Origin: Amycolatopsis alkalitolerans
GTDB lineage: Bacteria > Actinomycetota > Actinomycetes > Mycobacteriales > Pseudonocardiaceae
NCBI RefSeq assembly: GCF_006152065.1
Contig: NZ_VDFW01000014.1
Span: 95,117 to 159,116 of the forward strand
Length of the DNA stretch: 64,000 nt
Direction of reading: 5' to 3'
In this document: positions 35,359 through 43,585 of the stretch, piece by piece
Layout: each line of letters starts with the position of its first letter
Position numbering within the stretch: the stretch's first letter is position 1
Notes under the pieces: model-generated
Told to the model about the DNA's origin: nothing
The model's database searches: none
What the model saw: only the letters and a program-made list of their open reading frames with translations
Translations under genes and position numbers: made by a program

Positions 35359-37110
35359 ATGAACGCCGCCGACGATGTCTTCGAGCGTGCGGCCCGCGAT
35401 CCGGGGCACGCCGCGTTCGCCCGCAAGATCGATGGCACCTGGCAGACCGTCACGTCGCGGGAGTTCGCCGAGCAGGTCGCCGGGCTCGCGGCCGGGCTGA
35501 TCGCGGCGGGCATCAAGCCGGGGGATCGGGTCGGGGTCATGTCGGGCACCAGCTACGCCTGGGTGCTCTGCGACCTCGCGATCCTGACCGCGGGCGCGGT
35601 GACCGTGCCGGTGTACGAGACCTCCTCCGCCGCGCAGGTGGCGTGGGTGCTCGCGGATTCCGGCGCGACCGCGGTGTTCACCGGGGACGAGCACTGCCGC
35701 GCGATCGTCGAGCAGGCGAACGTCTCCTCCGTGGGGCGAGTCTGGCCGATGGACCCCGGCACCCTGGACCGGCTCGGAGCCGAAGGCGCCTCGGTGCCGG
35801 GCGAAGCGGTACGGCAGCGGCGGCTCGCGGTCACTCCTGACTCACTGGCCACAGTGGTCTATACCTCTGGGACGACCGGGCGCCCGAAGGGATGCCTGCT
35901 CAGCCACGGCAACCTGGCGGGCGAGGTGGGTGCGGTCGCGGTCGCCGACGGGATCAGCGACCAGGTGCTGACCGAGCGCGCGTCGCTCCTGCTCTTCCTG
36001 CCGCTGGCGCATATCCTCGCCAGGGTCGTGCAGTTCGCCGCGATCCACAACGGTGCGCTGACCGCGCACACCAGCGACGTGAAGAACATCGCCGCCGAAC
36101 TGGAGACCTTCCGCCCGTCGCTGGTGCTGGCGGTACCGAGAGTGTTCGAGAAGCTGCACAACGCGGCTGCACGCAAGGCCGCGAAGGCCCGGAGCGCCGG
36201 CCTGTTCCGCGTGGCGGAGGAGACCGCGATCGCCTACAGCCGCGCGCTGGAACACGGCCGCCCCGGGCCCTGGTCGCGCATCGTGCACCGGCTGTTCGAC
36301 CGGCTCGTGTACGCGAAACTGCGAGCGGCGATGGGCGGCAGGGTGACCTTCGCGGTCAGCGGCGGCGCACCGCTGTCCCCCCGGCTGGCGCACTTCCTGC
36401 GCGGCGCCGGGGTCAACATCCTCGAGGGGTACGGGCTGACCGAAACCACCGCCGGGGTCACCCTGAACCTGCCCGCGAGCCAGCGAATCGGCACTGTGGG
36501 CCGGCCGCTTCCGGGCTGGGACGTGCGCATCGCCGCCGACGGCGAGGTCCTGGTCCGTGGCCCCGGCGTGTTCGGCGGGTACCGGCGCGACGAGCGGTCC
36601 ACCCGCGAGGCGTTCGACGAGGACGGCTGGCTGCGCACCGGTGATCTCGGCCGACTCGACGACGGGTACCTGACGATCAGCGGCCGCAAGAAGGACCTGA
36701 TCGTCACCGCCACGGGCAAGAACGTCGCGCCGGCCAGGTTCGAAGACCGACTGCGCGGGCACTGGCTGATCGAGGAGTGCATGCTGGTCGGTGACCGGCG
36801 GCCGTACGTCGGCGCACTCGTCACCCTCGATCCCAACGGGTTCGCCGACTGGAAGCAGGACCACCGGAAACCGGCCTCCGCCACCGTCGCCGACCTGCGC
36901 CACGATCGCGATCTCGTCGCGACCGTCCAGAGCGCGGTCGACGAGATCAACCAGACCGTGTCACACGCCGAGGCGGTCAAGCGGTTCGAGATCGTGCCCG
37001 CACGGTTCGACGTCAGCGAGGAACTGACCCCGACGCAGAAGGTCCGGCGCGAGTACGTGCTGGCCAAGTACGCCGACGACGTCGCCGCCCTCTACGCCGC
37101 GGAGTCGTGA
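35359..37110 (+). CDS. long-chain fatty-acid-CoA ligase (AMP-dependent synthetase)
   Basis: 583-aa adenylate-forming enzyme activating a fatty acid to its CoA thioester. P-loop VVYTSGTTGRPKG near residue 160; GYGLTETTAG, the adenine motif, near 355; DGWLRTGDLGRLDDGYLTISGRKKDLIVTATGKNV near 420 with the C-terminal hinge and catalytic Lys region. FadD15/AAL-type in length. A paralogue lies at 55335. Confidence 0.92.
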   Translation: MNAADDVFERAARDPGHAAFARKIDGTWQTVTSREFAEQVAGLAAGLIAAGIKPGDRVGVMSGTSYAWVLCDLAILTAGAVTVPVYETSSAAQVAWVLADSGATAVFTGDEHCRAIVEQANVSSVGRVWPMDPGTLDRLGAEGASVPGEAVRQRRLAVTPDSLATVVYTSGTTGRPKGCLLSHGNLAGEVGAVAVADGISDQVLTERASLLLFLPLAHILARVVQFAAIHNGALTAHTSDVKNIAAELETFRPSLVLAVPRVFEKLHNAAARKAAKARSAGLFRVAEETAIAYSRALEHGRPGPWSRIVHRLFDRLVYAKLRAAMGGRVTFAVSGGAPLSPRLAHFLRGAGVNILEGYGLTETTAGVTLNLPASQRIGTVGRPLPGWDVRIAADGEVLVRGPGVFGGYRRDERSTREAFDEDGWLRTGDLGRLDDGYLTISGRKKDLIVTATGKNVAPARFEDRLRGHWLIEECMLVGDRRPYVGALVTLDPNGFADWKQDHRKPASATVADLRHDRDLVATVQSAVDEINQTVSHAEAVKRFEIVPARFDVSEELTPTQKVRREYVLAKYADDVAALYAAES

Positions 37111-37118
37111 ACTCGCGG

Positions 37119-37877
37119 TCAGAACTCGACGCGGGCGCCCAGCACCGCCGCGGCGACGGCGGGCTCACCGTCGATGTCGACCGCCGGCCGGCCGTCGCGA
37201 CCGGAGAGATGCCACAGGTAGTCGAGGGCGCCGGCCCGCACCACCGCGACCGGCTCGCCCGCCCCCAGCGCCCACGTTCCGCCGTTCGCCCCGGTCAGCG
37301 TCAGGGTGAGCGAAGGCCCGGCCCATGTCCCGGCAAGGTCGCGCAGCACCTGGGCGACGATGCCGCGGTCGTGCTCGCCCGTGGTGAACGTCCGGCCGGT
37401 GGCCCGCGCGATTTCGAGCCGGTGCAGCCAAGTGTCCCGATTGGACAGAACATCGAAGAGGTAGGCGAAGCGCAGGTCCGGCAGGTGCTCTTCGGGGAAC
37501 AGCCGCGCGAAGCTTCTTCGCCGGATGAACCCCGGCGCGCGCTTGCGGGCGCGAACCGCCTTCGGCCCGAACCGCACCAGCAAGGCCCTCAACTCGCCGG
37601 GCGTCCGGTCGCCGTATTCGAGAAGCTGCAAGGCATTGTGCGCCTCCAGCGCGGTGCGGCCGGGGAACCGGCGGCGAGCCCGCCGTAGCTTGCCGGGAAT
37701 CGTCCACGGCCGGGCCGATTCGACGTGCTGGCCCGCCAGGTGGGCGACCACGTCGCGCACCGTCCAGCCCGCGCTGGCGGTGGCCTTGCCCCAGTCGTCG
37801 GCGGAAAGCTCGGCGAGCAGCGCGTTCAACGCCTCGACCTCCGCCAGCCCTTCGACCGCCGCCTCCTGGGGTGTCAT
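37119..37877 (-). CDS. DinB/maleylpyruvate isomerase-type mycothiol-dependent protein
   Basis: 252-aa protein with an N-terminal MDMPI/DinB four-helix domain (VEALNALLAELSADDWGKATASAGWTVRDVVAHLAG), whose first metal His is in VVAHL; later His residues in DTWLHRLEIARATG complete the site. Family members are thiol-dependent enzymes. Its 3' end abuts the acyl-CoA ligase tail to tail, and its ATG overlaps the stop of the TetR gene, forming a two-gene operon. Confidence 0.8.
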   Translation of the reverse strand: MTPQEAAVEGLAEVEALNALLAELSADDWGKATASAGWTVRDVVAHLAGQHVESARPWTIPGKLRRARRRFPGRTALEAHNALQLLEYGDRTPGELRALLVRFGPKAVRARKRAPGFIRRRSFARLFPEEHLPDLRFAYLFDVLSNRDTWLHRLEIARATGRTFTTGEHDRGIVAQVLRDLAGTWAGPSLTLTLTGANGGTWALGAGEPVAVVRAGALDYLWHLSGRDGRPAVDIDGEPAVAAAVLGARVEF

Positions 37878-38503
37878 GGCTGCTCCTCAGCCTTCGGCGC
37901 GAAGTACTGGACGAACATGGCGAAGGCGCGCGGCAGCAGCGAACTGAACCGACCGGCTTCGTAGCCGGCGTCGGGCTCGTTGGCCAGTTGCTGGGTCAGC
38001 GCACCCGAAACGAGGATCGACACGAGCGCGACCCCGTCGTCGGAGTCCGCCGCGGGATCGAGTTCACCGGCGGCGACCGCGTCCCGCAGCGTTGCCCGCA
38101 CGATCTCCACCATCTCGATACTGGGCCGGAACGCCTCCTCGGACGGCGTGAAATCCGGCACGGGCCGCCATGACAACAACTGCGCGACCACCGGATTCGC
38201 CATCGCGAGCCGCCCGATCGCCTCGATCGCGGCCAGGAGCGCGGTCAGCCCGGGCGCGCTCCCCCGCACCGCCCGGGCCACCGCGTCCCGCTGGTGCTCC
38301 GCCCCCTCACGGAACACCTCGTCGTAAACCGCGTGCAATGACGCGAAATGCTTGTAGAGCGACGGCTGCCGGATGCCGACCCGCCGCGCCACCTCGGACA
38401 GGCTCAGCCCGGCGACCCCGCGCTCGGCCATCACCTCGACCGCGACGTCGAGAATCTGTCGCCGCGTACCGACCCGGCGGCGCCGCTCGACCGTCCCCGT
38501 CAT
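37874..38503 (-). CDS. TetR-family regulator
   Basis: 209 aa. HTH at residues 14-58 (TRRQILDVAVEVMAERGVAGLSLSEVARRVGIRQPSLYKHF); C-terminal TetR_C-like ligand domain with a hydrophobic core (GRLAMANPVVAQLLSW). First gene of an operon with the DinB-type gene. A large AT-rich palindrome lies just upstream, so it is probably autoregulated. Confidence 0.92.
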   Translation of the reverse strand: MTGTVERRRRVGTRRQILDVAVEVMAERGVAGLSLSEVARRVGIRQPSLYKHFASLHAVYDEVFREGAEHQRDAVARAVRGSAPGLTALLAAIEAIGRLAMANPVVAQLLSWRPVPDFTPSEEAFRPSIEMVEIVRATLRDAVAAGELDPAADSDDGVALVSILVSGALTQQLANEPDAGYEAGRFSSLLPRAFAMFVQYFAPKAEEQP

Positions 38504-38515
38504 CCACGCACCCCC

Positions 38516-38553
38516 AAGCTATAGCTTCTAGCTTTGGCTAGAGGTTATAGCTT
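38516..38553. promoter_or_regulatory. 38-bp palindromic operator of the TetR gene
   Basis: AAGCTATAGCTTCTAGC (38516-38532) and GCTAGAGGTTATAGCTT (38537-38553) are inverted copies matching at 15 of 17 positions around a 4-bp centre. It starts 13 bp before the TetR ATG and is strikingly AT-rich for this genome; it should include the promoter -10 region. Confidence 0.75.
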
Positions 38554-38584
38554 TTCGGGTGCGCGGGCAAGCGCCGCGGTGGTT

Positions 38585-39634
38585 TCAGAATCCGATGGCT
38601 TCACGCAGCAGCAGGACGGTGGCGCGTCCGGGGTGCGGCTCGGCGTTGAGCACGAGAAGGCGGTTGACGGCACTGGGTTGCCCGTAGACCGCTCGCGCGC
38701 GGGCGTCTTCCAGCGGGAGCGCGTGCTCTTCGACTCGGCGGAGCGCGGCGGCCAGATCGGGCACCACCTTCTGCGCCCCGACGATCCAGAGCGCGCGGGC
38801 GGCGCCGCCGGCGTAGGAGGGGATCTGACTCCCGCTGCCCGAGGCGGCCACGAGGGAGCCGGTTTCGGTGACCGCGGCGACGCTGCCCATGACGACGTCC
38901 GGGGCGGCGATCAGGCACCGGATCTCGTCGGCCTGCGTGGCGCGGTCCATGGCCACGACACGCGGCCTGATCGCCTGGTACCGGCCACTGGTGTTGATGT
39001 CCTCCTCGATCCCGGACAGGCGAAGGGTCTCGCTGGCCCCGGTGAACACGCTCGCGCCCTCGGGGATCAGATCCCGCACGCGGCTGCGCGCGGCGGCGGC
39101 GTCGGCGAGGATTTCGACCATGAAACCGTGCGCCTCGAGCGCGGCGGCCACCCGCTCCAGGCGCTCGGCGGGGGCCGGGTCGGTGAACGAGGTCGCGGAG
39201 CCGGGTGCCGAGCCGGTGAGCGGCGTCGTGTCGAGGTACCTCATCTCGTAGACCCGCTCGGCGAACTTCCAGCCGTCGCCGGTGCGCCGGTAGCGGTCGT
39301 GGTAGATGGCGAAGTTCAGCCCTTCACGGCCGTCGCGAGTGCGGGCGAGTTCCTGCAGGTAGGCCCGACCGGTCGCGGTGTCGCCGGCCACCTCGATCGT
39401 GCCCGGGTGGGTGGTCTGTACGAAGAAGTCCCATTGCGCCTGCAGTCGCTTGGCCCCGGTGCGGATCTCGTCCCGCCCGGCGAATTCGGCGGGGATGTCG
39501 GGCATCCGCAGCGCGCCGTCCGGCGTGAACAGCGACGCGAGACGGTCGCGATCGCGCATCATCACCGCGTCGGTGAACTCGCCGCGCAGCGCCTCGATCT
39601 CGACGCGGTCCGCGATCGCCTGGAAGTCGTTCAT
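38585..39634 (-). CDS. SnoaL-like/LUD domain fusion protein
   Basis: 349 aa. Residues 1-140 are a SnoaL/NTF2-like domain (ADRVEIEALRGEFTDAVMMRDRDRLASLFTPDGALRM). Residues 150-349 are a LUD domain as in LutC/YkgG (GASVFTGASETLRLSGIEEDIN, GSVAAVTETGSLV, YAGGAARALWIVGAQKVVPDL). LutC works in lactate oxidation, but the fused form has no established role. It diverges from the ECF41 sigma gene with a shared palindromic promoter region and is its likely target. Confidence 0.85.
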   Translation of the reverse strand: MNDFQAIADRVEIEALRGEFTDAVMMRDRDRLASLFTPDGALRMPDIPAEFAGRDEIRTGAKRLQAQWDFFVQTTHPGTIEVAGDTATGRAYLQELARTRDGREGLNFAIYHDRYRRTGDGWKFAERVYEMRYLDTTPLTGSAPGSATSFTDPAPAERLERVAAALEAHGFMVEILADAAAARSRVRDLIPEGASVFTGASETLRLSGIEEDINTSGRYQAIRPRVVAMDRATQADEIRCLIAAPDVVMGSVAAVTETGSLVAASGSGSQIPSYAGGAARALWIVGAQKVVPDLAAALRRVEEHALPLEDARARAVYGQPSAVNRLLVLNAEPHPGRATVLLLREAIGF

Positions 39635-39704
39635 CGGGTTCCCTCCTCGTCACATCCGAGCCGGTGTGTCCGTCTCACCAGTACGACAGGGCGGCGCCCG
39701 GAAA

Positions 39705-39738
39705 TGTGAGGCCTCACAGTTCGGGGCGCCGTTCCGTC
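39705..39738. promoter_or_regulatory. back-to-back ECF41-type promoters
   Basis: TGTGAGGCCTCACA (39705-39718) is a perfect 14-bp palindrome. Rightwards, CCTCACA is followed after 16 bp by CGTC (39735-39738), close to the ECF41 consensus TGTCACA-N16-CGTC that I recall. Leftwards, the other CCTCACA is followed after 16 bp by TGTC (39688-39685). The palindrome would give -35 elements to both the sigma gene and the SnoaL-LUD gene. Confidence 0.6.
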
Positions 39739-39779
39739 GAACCGGTGAGAGCAGCCGCGAACGAGGGAGCCGGTGCACC

Positions 39780-40670
39780 ATGACCACCCGACCAGGGCCG
39801 GAGCCCGGCCTGACCGCGATCATGAGCGAGCGGCGCCGGCTGATCAATCTCGCCTACCGGCTCCTCGGCTCGCTGACCGAGGCCGAGGACGCCGTCCAGG
39901 ACACCTACACCCGCTGGTACGCGATGTCCCGGGAGCGGCAGGAGGCCATCGAATCCCCCGGCGCCTGGCTGACCACGGTCGCCAGCCGCATCTGCCTCGA
40001 CCTGCTCGGTTCGGCTCGGGCCCGGCGCGAGACCTACACCGGCGAATGGCTGCCGGAGCCGCTGCCCGAACACCCGGACGGCGACCCCGCCGACCGGGTC
40101 ACCCTCGACGAGTCGATCAGCATGGCGTTCCTCGTCGTGCTCGAATCGATGACCCCGGCCGAACGCGTCGCGTTCGTCCTCCACGATGTCTTCCGCTACC
40201 CGTTCGCCGAAGTCGCCCGGATCGTCGGCCGCACACCCGCGGCCTGCCGCCAGCTGGCCTCCTCCGCACGCCGCCGCATCCGCGCCTCGCGGGTTCCGAC
40301 GGCGCCGGCGGCCGAACAGGCCGCCATCGTGCGGGAGTTCAAGCAGGCGTGGGAAGCCAGGGACATCGACGCCCTCATCGGCCTCCTCGATCCCGACGCC
40401 ACGACCATCGCCGACGGCGGTGGGCTCGCCGCCGCCTACCTCCACCCGATCGAGGGCGGTGACCGGATCGCCCGTTACCTGACCGACCTCACCAGCCGGG
40501 CAGGCGAGCTGACGCTGCTGGAGCGCATGGTCAACGGGCAGCCCGGACTGGTCGCGCGGTACCAGGGCGTCACCGCGACGGTGTTCGCGTTCCACGTCGC
40601 CGGCGGGCGGATCACGCGCATCTGGGCGATGCGCAACCCCGAGAAGCTCCGCCCCTGGACGGCGGGCTGA
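39780..40670 (+). CDS. sigJ: ECF41-family sigma factor (SigJ type)
   Basis: 296-aa ECF sigma factor with fused regulatory tail. Sigma2 (residues 17-82: LINLAYRLLGSLTEAEDAVQDTYTRW) and sigma4 (115-165: SMTPAERVAFVLHDVFRYPF) are followed by a SnoaL-like domain (175-296). The ECF41 signatures are visible: WLPEP in the linker, DGGG in the tail, and NPEKL (NPDKL type) near the end. Group 41 is controlled by its own C-terminal domain, not by an anti-sigma factor. The usual COMD-type neighbour is absent; a SnoaL-LUD gene takes its place. Confidence 0.93.
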   Translation: MTTRPGPEPGLTAIMSERRRLINLAYRLLGSLTEAEDAVQDTYTRWYAMSRERQEAIESPGAWLTTVASRICLDLLGSARARRETYTGEWLPEPLPEHPDGDPADRVTLDESISMAFLVVLESMTPAERVAFVLHDVFRYPFAEVARIVGRTPAACRQLASSARRRIRASRVPTAPAAEQAAIVREFKQAWEARDIDALIGLLDPDATTIADGGGLAAAYLHPIEGGDRIARYLTDLTSRAGELTLLERMVNGQPGLVARYQGVTATVFAFHVAGGRITRIWAMRNPEKLRPWTAG

Positions 40671-40867
40671 CGCTCGCCCGTCGTGCCGGCCCACACGCGC
40701 GGGGTCGGTAAGGGCGGCCGGGCACGGACTCGCGAGAACCTGGACGTTTTCGGCTTCACAGCGGCGCGGGCCGATCTCGACCGGCTGTCCACTTTGGACT
40801 GCGGTGGGTGAACGGGGCCGGACCCCGACACGATGAACGTCGCGTGAACCGGTTGTGATCTGGCTCC
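40671..40867. other. intergenic region without recognised feature
   Basis: Nothing supported by ORF, repeat or hairpin; it must contain the promoter of the phosphatase gene. Confidence 0.4.
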
Positions 40868-42196
40868 GTGAGCCAATACCGTGCGGGAGTGGCCACCGAT
40901 CAGCTGCTGTCGCAGGCAACGGCCGCGAGCCGGGCTGACCTCACCGAGGCAGCCAGGCTCGCGGCCGTTCGCCGTTACGACATCCTCGACACCCCGCCCG
41001 ACGGGGCGTTCGACCGGATCGCGAAGCTCGCGGCCCGCCTGCTCGGCACGCCCATCGGCACGGTGTCCCTGGTGGATACGGACCGGATCTGGTTCAAGGC
41101 GACCAGCGGCCTCGCCGTGCGGCAGATCGGCCGCGACCCCGGGCTGTGCTCGTCGGCGATCACGTCCGACGTGCCCTACGTGGTGCGCAACGCGCTCACC
41201 GACCCGCGCACGGTGAACAACCCGCTGGTCCACGGCGATCTGGGCATCCGGTTCTACGCGGCCGCGCCGGTCATCACCGCCGACGGCCACCGCCTCGGCA
41301 CGGTGAACGTGCTGGACACCAAGCCCCGCGAGACCGGGCCGGTCGACACGGCGACGCTCGAAGATCTCGCCGCTGTCGTCATGGACGAGCTCGAGCTGAG
41401 GCTTTCCGCGCTTGCCACCCTGCGCCAGGAGCGTGAGCAGCGGGAACGCAGTGACGAGCACCGCGCCACGGTCACCGCGATCGCCTCGACCCTGCGGCAG
41501 ACGGTGCTGCCGCCGGCCCTGCCCCGGGTGCCCGGACTCGAGCTGGCCTGCCACTATCACTCGGCGACGCCGGGCGACGTGACCGGCGATTTCTACGACG
41601 TGCTTTTCCTCGGCGAACGCCAGTGGGCGTTCTTCGTCGGGGACGTAGCCGGTCACGGCGCGCCCGCGGCGGCGGTGACCTCCCTCGCCCGCTACACGCT
41701 GCGGTCGGCCCTGTTCCGCGGGCTCACCCCGGCAGACGCGCTCGCGGAACTGAACGACGCCCTCCTCCGGGACGAGCATCTGCGCGAATGCTGCACGCTG
41801 CTGGTCGGGTGGTACGCCGAGGACTTCGCGAAGGTCACGCTGGCCGGCGGCGGTCACTGCCCGGCGTTGTGGCTGGGCGAGGGCGAAGTGCGCCAGGTCT
41901 GGCCCGAGGGCGGGATGCTGGTCGGCGCGCTGCGCGACGCCACCTTCGTCACCAGGACGCTGCACCTGGCGGAAGGGCAAACGCTCCTGCTGCACACCGA
42001 CGGCCTGATCGAGGCGCGCCCGGACGGGGCGCCGTTCGGCGAGGAGGGACTGCACGCCTTCCTCGGCGAGGCGAACCCCCGGGGCGCCCGCGAGACTGTC
42101 GACGCGCTCACCGACCTGATCGCCGGCTTCGACCCCGCCCCGACCGACGACGTGGCCCTGCTGGCGCTCAGCCGGACAGCGCGTCCTCCCGAGTAG
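40868..42196 (+). CDS. GAF-PP2C (SpoIIE-like) protein phosphatase
   Basis: 442 aa. GAF domain at 30-175 (ARLAAVRRYDILDTPPDGAFDRIAKLAARLLGTPI), short linker, then SpoIIE/RsbU phosphatase at 210-435 with metal Asp residues in PGDVTGDFYDV, VGDVAGHG and HTDGLIEAR. It should dephosphorylate a STAS anti-anti-sigma factor; such a protein is encoded convergently and overlaps its 3' end by 29 bp. GTG start. Confidence 0.92.
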   Translation: MSQYRAGVATDQLLSQATAASRADLTEAARLAAVRRYDILDTPPDGAFDRIAKLAARLLGTPIGTVSLVDTDRIWFKATSGLAVRQIGRDPGLCSSAITSDVPYVVRNALTDPRTVNNPLVHGDLGIRFYAAAPVITADGHRLGTVNVLDTKPRETGPVDTATLEDLAAVVMDELELRLSALATLRQEREQRERSDEHRATVTAIASTLRQTVLPPALPRVPGLELACHYHSATPGDVTGDFYDVLFLGERQWAFFVGDVAGHGAPAAAVTSLARYTLRSALFRGLTPADALAELNDALLRDEHLRECCTLLVGWYAEDFAKVTLAGGGHCPALWLGEGEVRQVWPEGGMLVGALRDATFVTRTLHLAEGQTLLLHTDGLIEARPDGAPFGEEGLHAFLGEANPRGARETVDALTDLIAGFDPAPTDDVALLALSRTARPPE

Positions 42197-42545
42197 CGAA
42201 CACCGGGATCTCCTGATCCAGACCCGTCAGCTGCAGCGGGCGCGCGGTGGCGCTGCTCGGCGCGACCACCCGGAGCCTGGTGTGCGTGCCGGCCTCCTGG
42301 CGCGCGGCGACCAGCGCGGTCAGCCCGGCGGAGCCGAGGAACTCCACCCCGCCGAGATCCACGACCAGCGTGCGCGGACGGTCACGCAGCGCCGACCGCA
42401 GATGTTTCTCGAAGTCCGGGGCGGTCACCATGTCGATATCGCCGGACACCACCAGCACCGTGGCCGCGTCGTGTCTTTCCACTGTGACACGGACCGTCTG
42501 CCCGTTCGGGGGCTCGGCTTGCGGTTCTGGCTCGACGGGGTTCAC
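42168..42545 (-). CDS. STAS-domain anti-sigma factor antagonist
   Basis: 125-aa SpoIIAA/RsbV-like protein. VLVVSGDIDMVTAPDFEKHL and VVDLGGVEFLGSAGLTALVAA are the STAS core; the phosphorylatable Ser is in GSAG. The N-terminal 20 residues are Pro/Glu-rich. Overlaps the phosphatase gene tail to tail, a plausible functional pair. No cognate kinase is in the window. Confidence 0.9.
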   Translation of the reverse strand: MNPVEPEPQAEPPNGQTVRVTVERHDAATVLVVSGDIDMVTAPDFEKHLRSALRDRPRTLVVDLGGVEFLGSAGLTALVAARQEAGTHTRLRVVAPSSATARPLQLTGLDQEIPVFATREDALSG

Positions 42546-42604
42546 AGCGCAAATATCTCACAGCTGCAGGGAAAGCACAGGGTGTCTACCGCTGGCAAGA
42601 GAAA

Positions 42605-42635
42605 GCCCGCTGACCTCGGTTCCGGGTCAGCGGGC
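42605..42635. terminator. terminator after whiB
   Basis: GCCCGCTGACC (42605-42615) and GGTCAGCGGGC (42625-42635) form an 11-bp perfect stem just after the whiB stop. Confidence 0.8.
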
Positions 42636-42651
42636 CTTCGGCGAAGCGTGC

Positions 42652-42906
42652 TCAAGCGGCGTCCGCACGCGTACGGCGAACCAGCTTCCGCCGCTCCGTG
42701 TCGGTCATACCGCCGAAGATGCCGTGGTCCAAGCCGGTGTCCAGGGCGTACTCGAGACACTCGGCGCGGACCGGACAGCGTGCGCAGACGGCTTTCGCCC
42801 GCGCGACCTGCCGGGCACCCGGGCCCATCTCGGACACGGGGAAGAACAGTTCGGGGTCCTCGTCCCGGCAGGCGGCTCGCTCCTGCCAGTCGCCCTGATA
42901 TGGCAT
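42652..42906 (-). CDS. WhiB-family iron-sulfur regulator (WhiB1/WhiB2-like)
   Basis: 84 aa with the four cluster Cys at 13, 41, 44 and 50 (AACRDEDPELFFP; VCARCPVRAEC). The glycine-rich turn is GIFGGMT, followed by the basic RRKLVRRTRADAA. DEDPELFFPV is closest to WhiB1-type proteins. Acts as a [4Fe-4S] partner of the major sigma factor. ATG at 42906; a longer frame is rejected. Confidence 0.92.
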   Translation of the reverse strand: MPYQGDWQERAACRDEDPELFFPVSEMGPGARQVARAKAVCARCPVRAECLEYALDTGLDHGIFGGMTDTERRKLVRRTRADAA

Positions 42907-43121
42907 TTCCTTGCCGCCTCCTCTCCATCGTGTGTCAGGCATGGCTCGACCCGCTCCGCGTTCGGTGAGGGTGCACGAGACGTGCCAACCAGCCGCCTCC
43001 TCAACGTGCGCAGACCGGGGTTTCTTCCCGGCCCGTGGCTGTGGTGTTCCGCACCCTGCGGCCGCACCCCTGCATAGTGGCTCTGACGTGCTAAGTTGGA
43101 ATTCAAGACGAGGAGGAGCGG

Positions 43122-43556
43122 ATGCCCGCACGGAAGTGCTCGATCGCGAACGCGCTCGAGGTGATCGGCGAGCGGTGGACGCTCGTCGCGCTGCGCGAGG
43201 TGCTGCTGGGGCAACGGCGGTTCGACCAGATCGCGGCGAACACGGGCGCGAGCCGCGACATCCTGGCGACCCGGCTGCGCAAGCTCGTCGAGCACGGCGT
43301 GCTGACGAAGGAACGGTACGAAGAGCACCCGCCCCGCTACGAATACGTGCCGACGGAGGCGGGCCGCGCGCTGGGCCCGATCCTGCACGACCTCATGCAG
43401 TGGGGCGACGAGTACGTGACCGAGGGCCCTGCGCCGACGGTGTGGGAACACTCGTGCGGCGCCGAACTGCACACGAAACCCGTCTGCGCGCACTGCGGCG
43501 CCCCAGTCGAGCCCGGCCAGTCAAAACTAACCCGCCTAGGCGGCGTCCCCCAGTAA
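43122..43556 (+). CDS. HxlR-family regulator with C-terminal zinc-ribbon-like tail
   Basis: 144 aa. Winged helix HxlR domain 1-100 (CSIANALEVIGERWTLVALREVLLGQRRFDQI). The tail carries HSCGAELHTKPVCAHCG, a Cys/His arrangement like a zinc ribbon, seen in a subset of family members. The N-terminal Cys6 may be redox-active. SD GAGGAGGAGCGG is excellent. It faces the monooxygenase gene tail to tail. Confidence 0.88.
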   Translation: MPARKCSIANALEVIGERWTLVALREVLLGQRRFDQIAANTGASRDILATRLRKLVEHGVLTKERYEEHPPRYEYVPTEAGRALGPILHDLMQWGDEYVTEGPAPTVWEHSCGAELHTKPVCAHCGAPVEPGQSKLTRLGGVPQ

Positions 43557-43558
43557 CC

Positions 43559-43582
43559 CCACCCTCCGCCGGCCGAGGGTGG
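43559..43582. terminator. bidirectional terminator (hxlR / monooxygenase)
   Basis: CCACCCTC (43559-43566) and GAGGGTGG (43575-43582) form an 8-bp stem between the convergent genes. Confidence 0.7.
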
Positions 43583-43585
43583 TGG

